DNA from: Devosia sp.
GTDB taxonomy: Bacteria > Pseudomonadota > Alphaproteobacteria > Rhizobiales > Devosiaceae
Assembly (NCBI GenBank): GCA_028290685.1
Contig: JAQGJI010000019.1
Coordinates: 1 to 14,791, forward strand
DNA: 14,791 nt
Direction: 5' to 3'
Shown: positions 14,302 through 14,791 of the stretch, piece by piece
How positions within the stretch are numbered: the first letter of the stretch is position 1
Layout of the letters: each line of letters starts with the position of its first letter
Made by a program: the position numbers and the translations under genes
The notes under the pieces: generated by a model
The model's input: only the letters and a program-made list of their open reading frames with translations
What the model was told of the DNA's origin: nothing
Database searches by the model: none

Positions 14302-14505
14302 TTAAAACAGGCGCTGCGTGGCTGCTGGCTGCGCGGCGCCTAGTTTTTTGCGCAATTTGGCGAGGGCAAGCTGCTGCATCTGGGTTCTGGTGGCCGAGAT
14401 GGGGGCGATGACGACAATCTCCGTGCCGCTCGCCGAATCGACGGCGGCGACCCGCATCTGATTGCCGAGTTGAACGAACTCGAACAGTATTTCACCACCC
14501 GGCAT
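14302..14505 (-). CDS. Small conserved-looking protein, possibly DUF6898-like
   Basis: The 67-residue cytoplasmic protein starts at the ATG at 14505, preceded by a strong purine-rich ribosome binding site (GGGGGAAG about 6 bases upstream). The longer frame to 14592 runs through the terminator hairpin and is unlikely. The sequence begins MPGGEILFEFVQLGNQMRVA, followed by DSASGTEIVVIAPISATR, a beta-rich pattern, then a helical QLALAKLRKKL. This resembles a family of short alphaproteobacterial proteins that I believe is DUF6898, but I cannot confirm the family from memory. No function is known to me. It lies downstream of the L,D-transpeptidase gene, separated by a hairpin, and its 3' end overlaps a probable terminator of the opposing BA14K gene. 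Confidence 0.65.
   Translation of the reverse strand: MPGGEILFEFVQLGNQMRVAAVDSASGTEIVVIAPISATRTQMQQLALAKLRKKLGAAQPAATQRLF
14309..14349 (+). terminator. Probable intrinsic terminator of the BA14K gene, inside the opposing small gene
   Basis: AGGCGC (14309-14314) pairs with GCGCCT (14336-14341). The stem is extended inward by GCG/CGC across a one-base mismatch, and AG plus six T residues follow (14344-14349). It starts 23 bases after the BA14K stop. An overlapping 9-bp palindrome, GCAGCCAGC (14288-14296) with GCTGGCTGC (14324-14332), offers a competing fold. The structure lies within the last codons of the - strand gene at 14302-14505. Confidence 0.6.
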
Positions 14506-14554
14506 GACGTCTTCCCCCTCCCCCCAATTTGCTTGATTCGCTGCAGAAATGCGA

Positions 14555-14577
14555 ACGCCCTCCGGCAAGGAGGGCGT
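14555..14577 (-). terminator. Hairpin after the L,D-transpeptidase gene, likely terminator
   Basis: ACGCCCTCC (14555-14563), loop GGCAA, GGAGGGCGT (14569-14577) forms a perfect 9-bp stem 21 bases downstream of the stop at 14599. On the - strand it is followed by TCGCATTTCT, a poor T-tract, so termination may be partial. Confidence 0.6.
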
Positions 14578-14598
14578 GCAGGGCGGCGTCACTGACTA

Positions 14599-14791
14599 TC
14601 AGGCTTCGGCGAACGACACCTTTCCCTGGGCATCGAACTCGTAGACATCGTCGCGGAAGCTGACCGTTCCCTGACGGTTGGCCCATGCGGTGATGTAGGT
14701 GGTGTGGATCGGCACGCGTGCCTGGCATTCGACATCAAGGCGCTGGAGGGACTCAAACGTCGCATCGACCTTGGTCTGATCCCAATCGCCA
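14599..14791 (-). CDS. C-terminal end of a probable L,D-transpeptidase (5' end outside the window)
   Basis: The frame is open from the right edge of the window to a TGA at 14599-14601, giving the last 63 residues of a longer protein. The segment RVPIHTTYITAWANRQGTV followed by SFRDDVYEFD matches the C-terminus of YcbB-type murein L,D-transpeptidases, where a P-V/I-x-x-x-Y-x-T-A-W strand and an F-R-x-D-V/I-Y motif follow the YkuD catalytic domain. Such enzymes make 3-3 cross-links in peptidoglycan in the periplasm. The catalytic cysteine motif and any signal peptide lie beyond the window and cannot be checked. The preceding helix (WDQTKVDATFESL) also fits the family. A hairpin terminator follows. 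Confidence 0.7.
   Translation of the reverse strand, partial: GDWDQTKVDATFESLQRLDVECQARVPIHTTYITAWANRQGTVSFRDDVYEFDAQGKVSFAEA

Overview
This window looks like a chromosomal segment of an alphaproteobacterium, most likely of the order Hyphomicrobiales and possibly Devosiaceae-like. The basis is the GC-rich sequence, the gene order ubiquinol-cytochrome c chaperone / DUF177 / plsX / fabH / ihfA / MerR, the glyA-nrdR pair, a BA14K-family protein, and dispersed GC-rich palindromic repeats in several intergenic gaps. No rRNA, tRNA, CRISPR array, insertion sequence or phage gene was seen.

Bases 1-6200 hold myo-inositol catabolism. On the + strand are the 3' part of iolC (with its fused DUF2090 aldolase-like domain), iolD, iolE, a small two-helix membrane protein that I do not recognise, and iolB. 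On the - strand, converging on iolB, is iolG (inositol 2-dehydrogenase). Together these cover oxidation of inositol to scyllo-inosose (IolG), dehydration (IolE), ring opening (IolD), isomerisation (IolB), and phosphorylation with likely aldol cleavage (IolC-DUF2090). iolA and the regulator iolR are not in the window. Three of the gaps between iol genes carry palindromic repeats. The iolE-iolB gap carries the small membrane protein instead.

Bases 6253-10545 are a - strand housekeeping cluster, read from right to left: a CBP3/UQCC1-type ubiquinol-cytochrome c chaperone, a DUF177 (YceD) protein, plsX, fabH, ihfA and a MerR-family regulator. Two junctions are GTGA stop/start overlaps. A candidate ihfA promoter contains an exact match to the IHF binding consensus, which suggests autoregulation. 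On the + strand, divergent from the chaperone, lies bamE (10711-11160) with a strong intrinsic terminator.

Bases 11226-13626 are the - strand genes glyA, nrdR and nusB. The riboflavin genes that often separate nrdR from nusB in this group are absent. Divergent from glyA is a secreted BA14K-family protein. The right end holds a 67-residue conserved-looking small protein and the C-terminal end of a probable L,D-transpeptidase, both on the - strand.

The window is mostly ordinary core genome. The points most worth following up are the small membrane protein inside the iol operon, the IHF site at ihfA, and the missing rib block. I found no convincing new multi-gene system.
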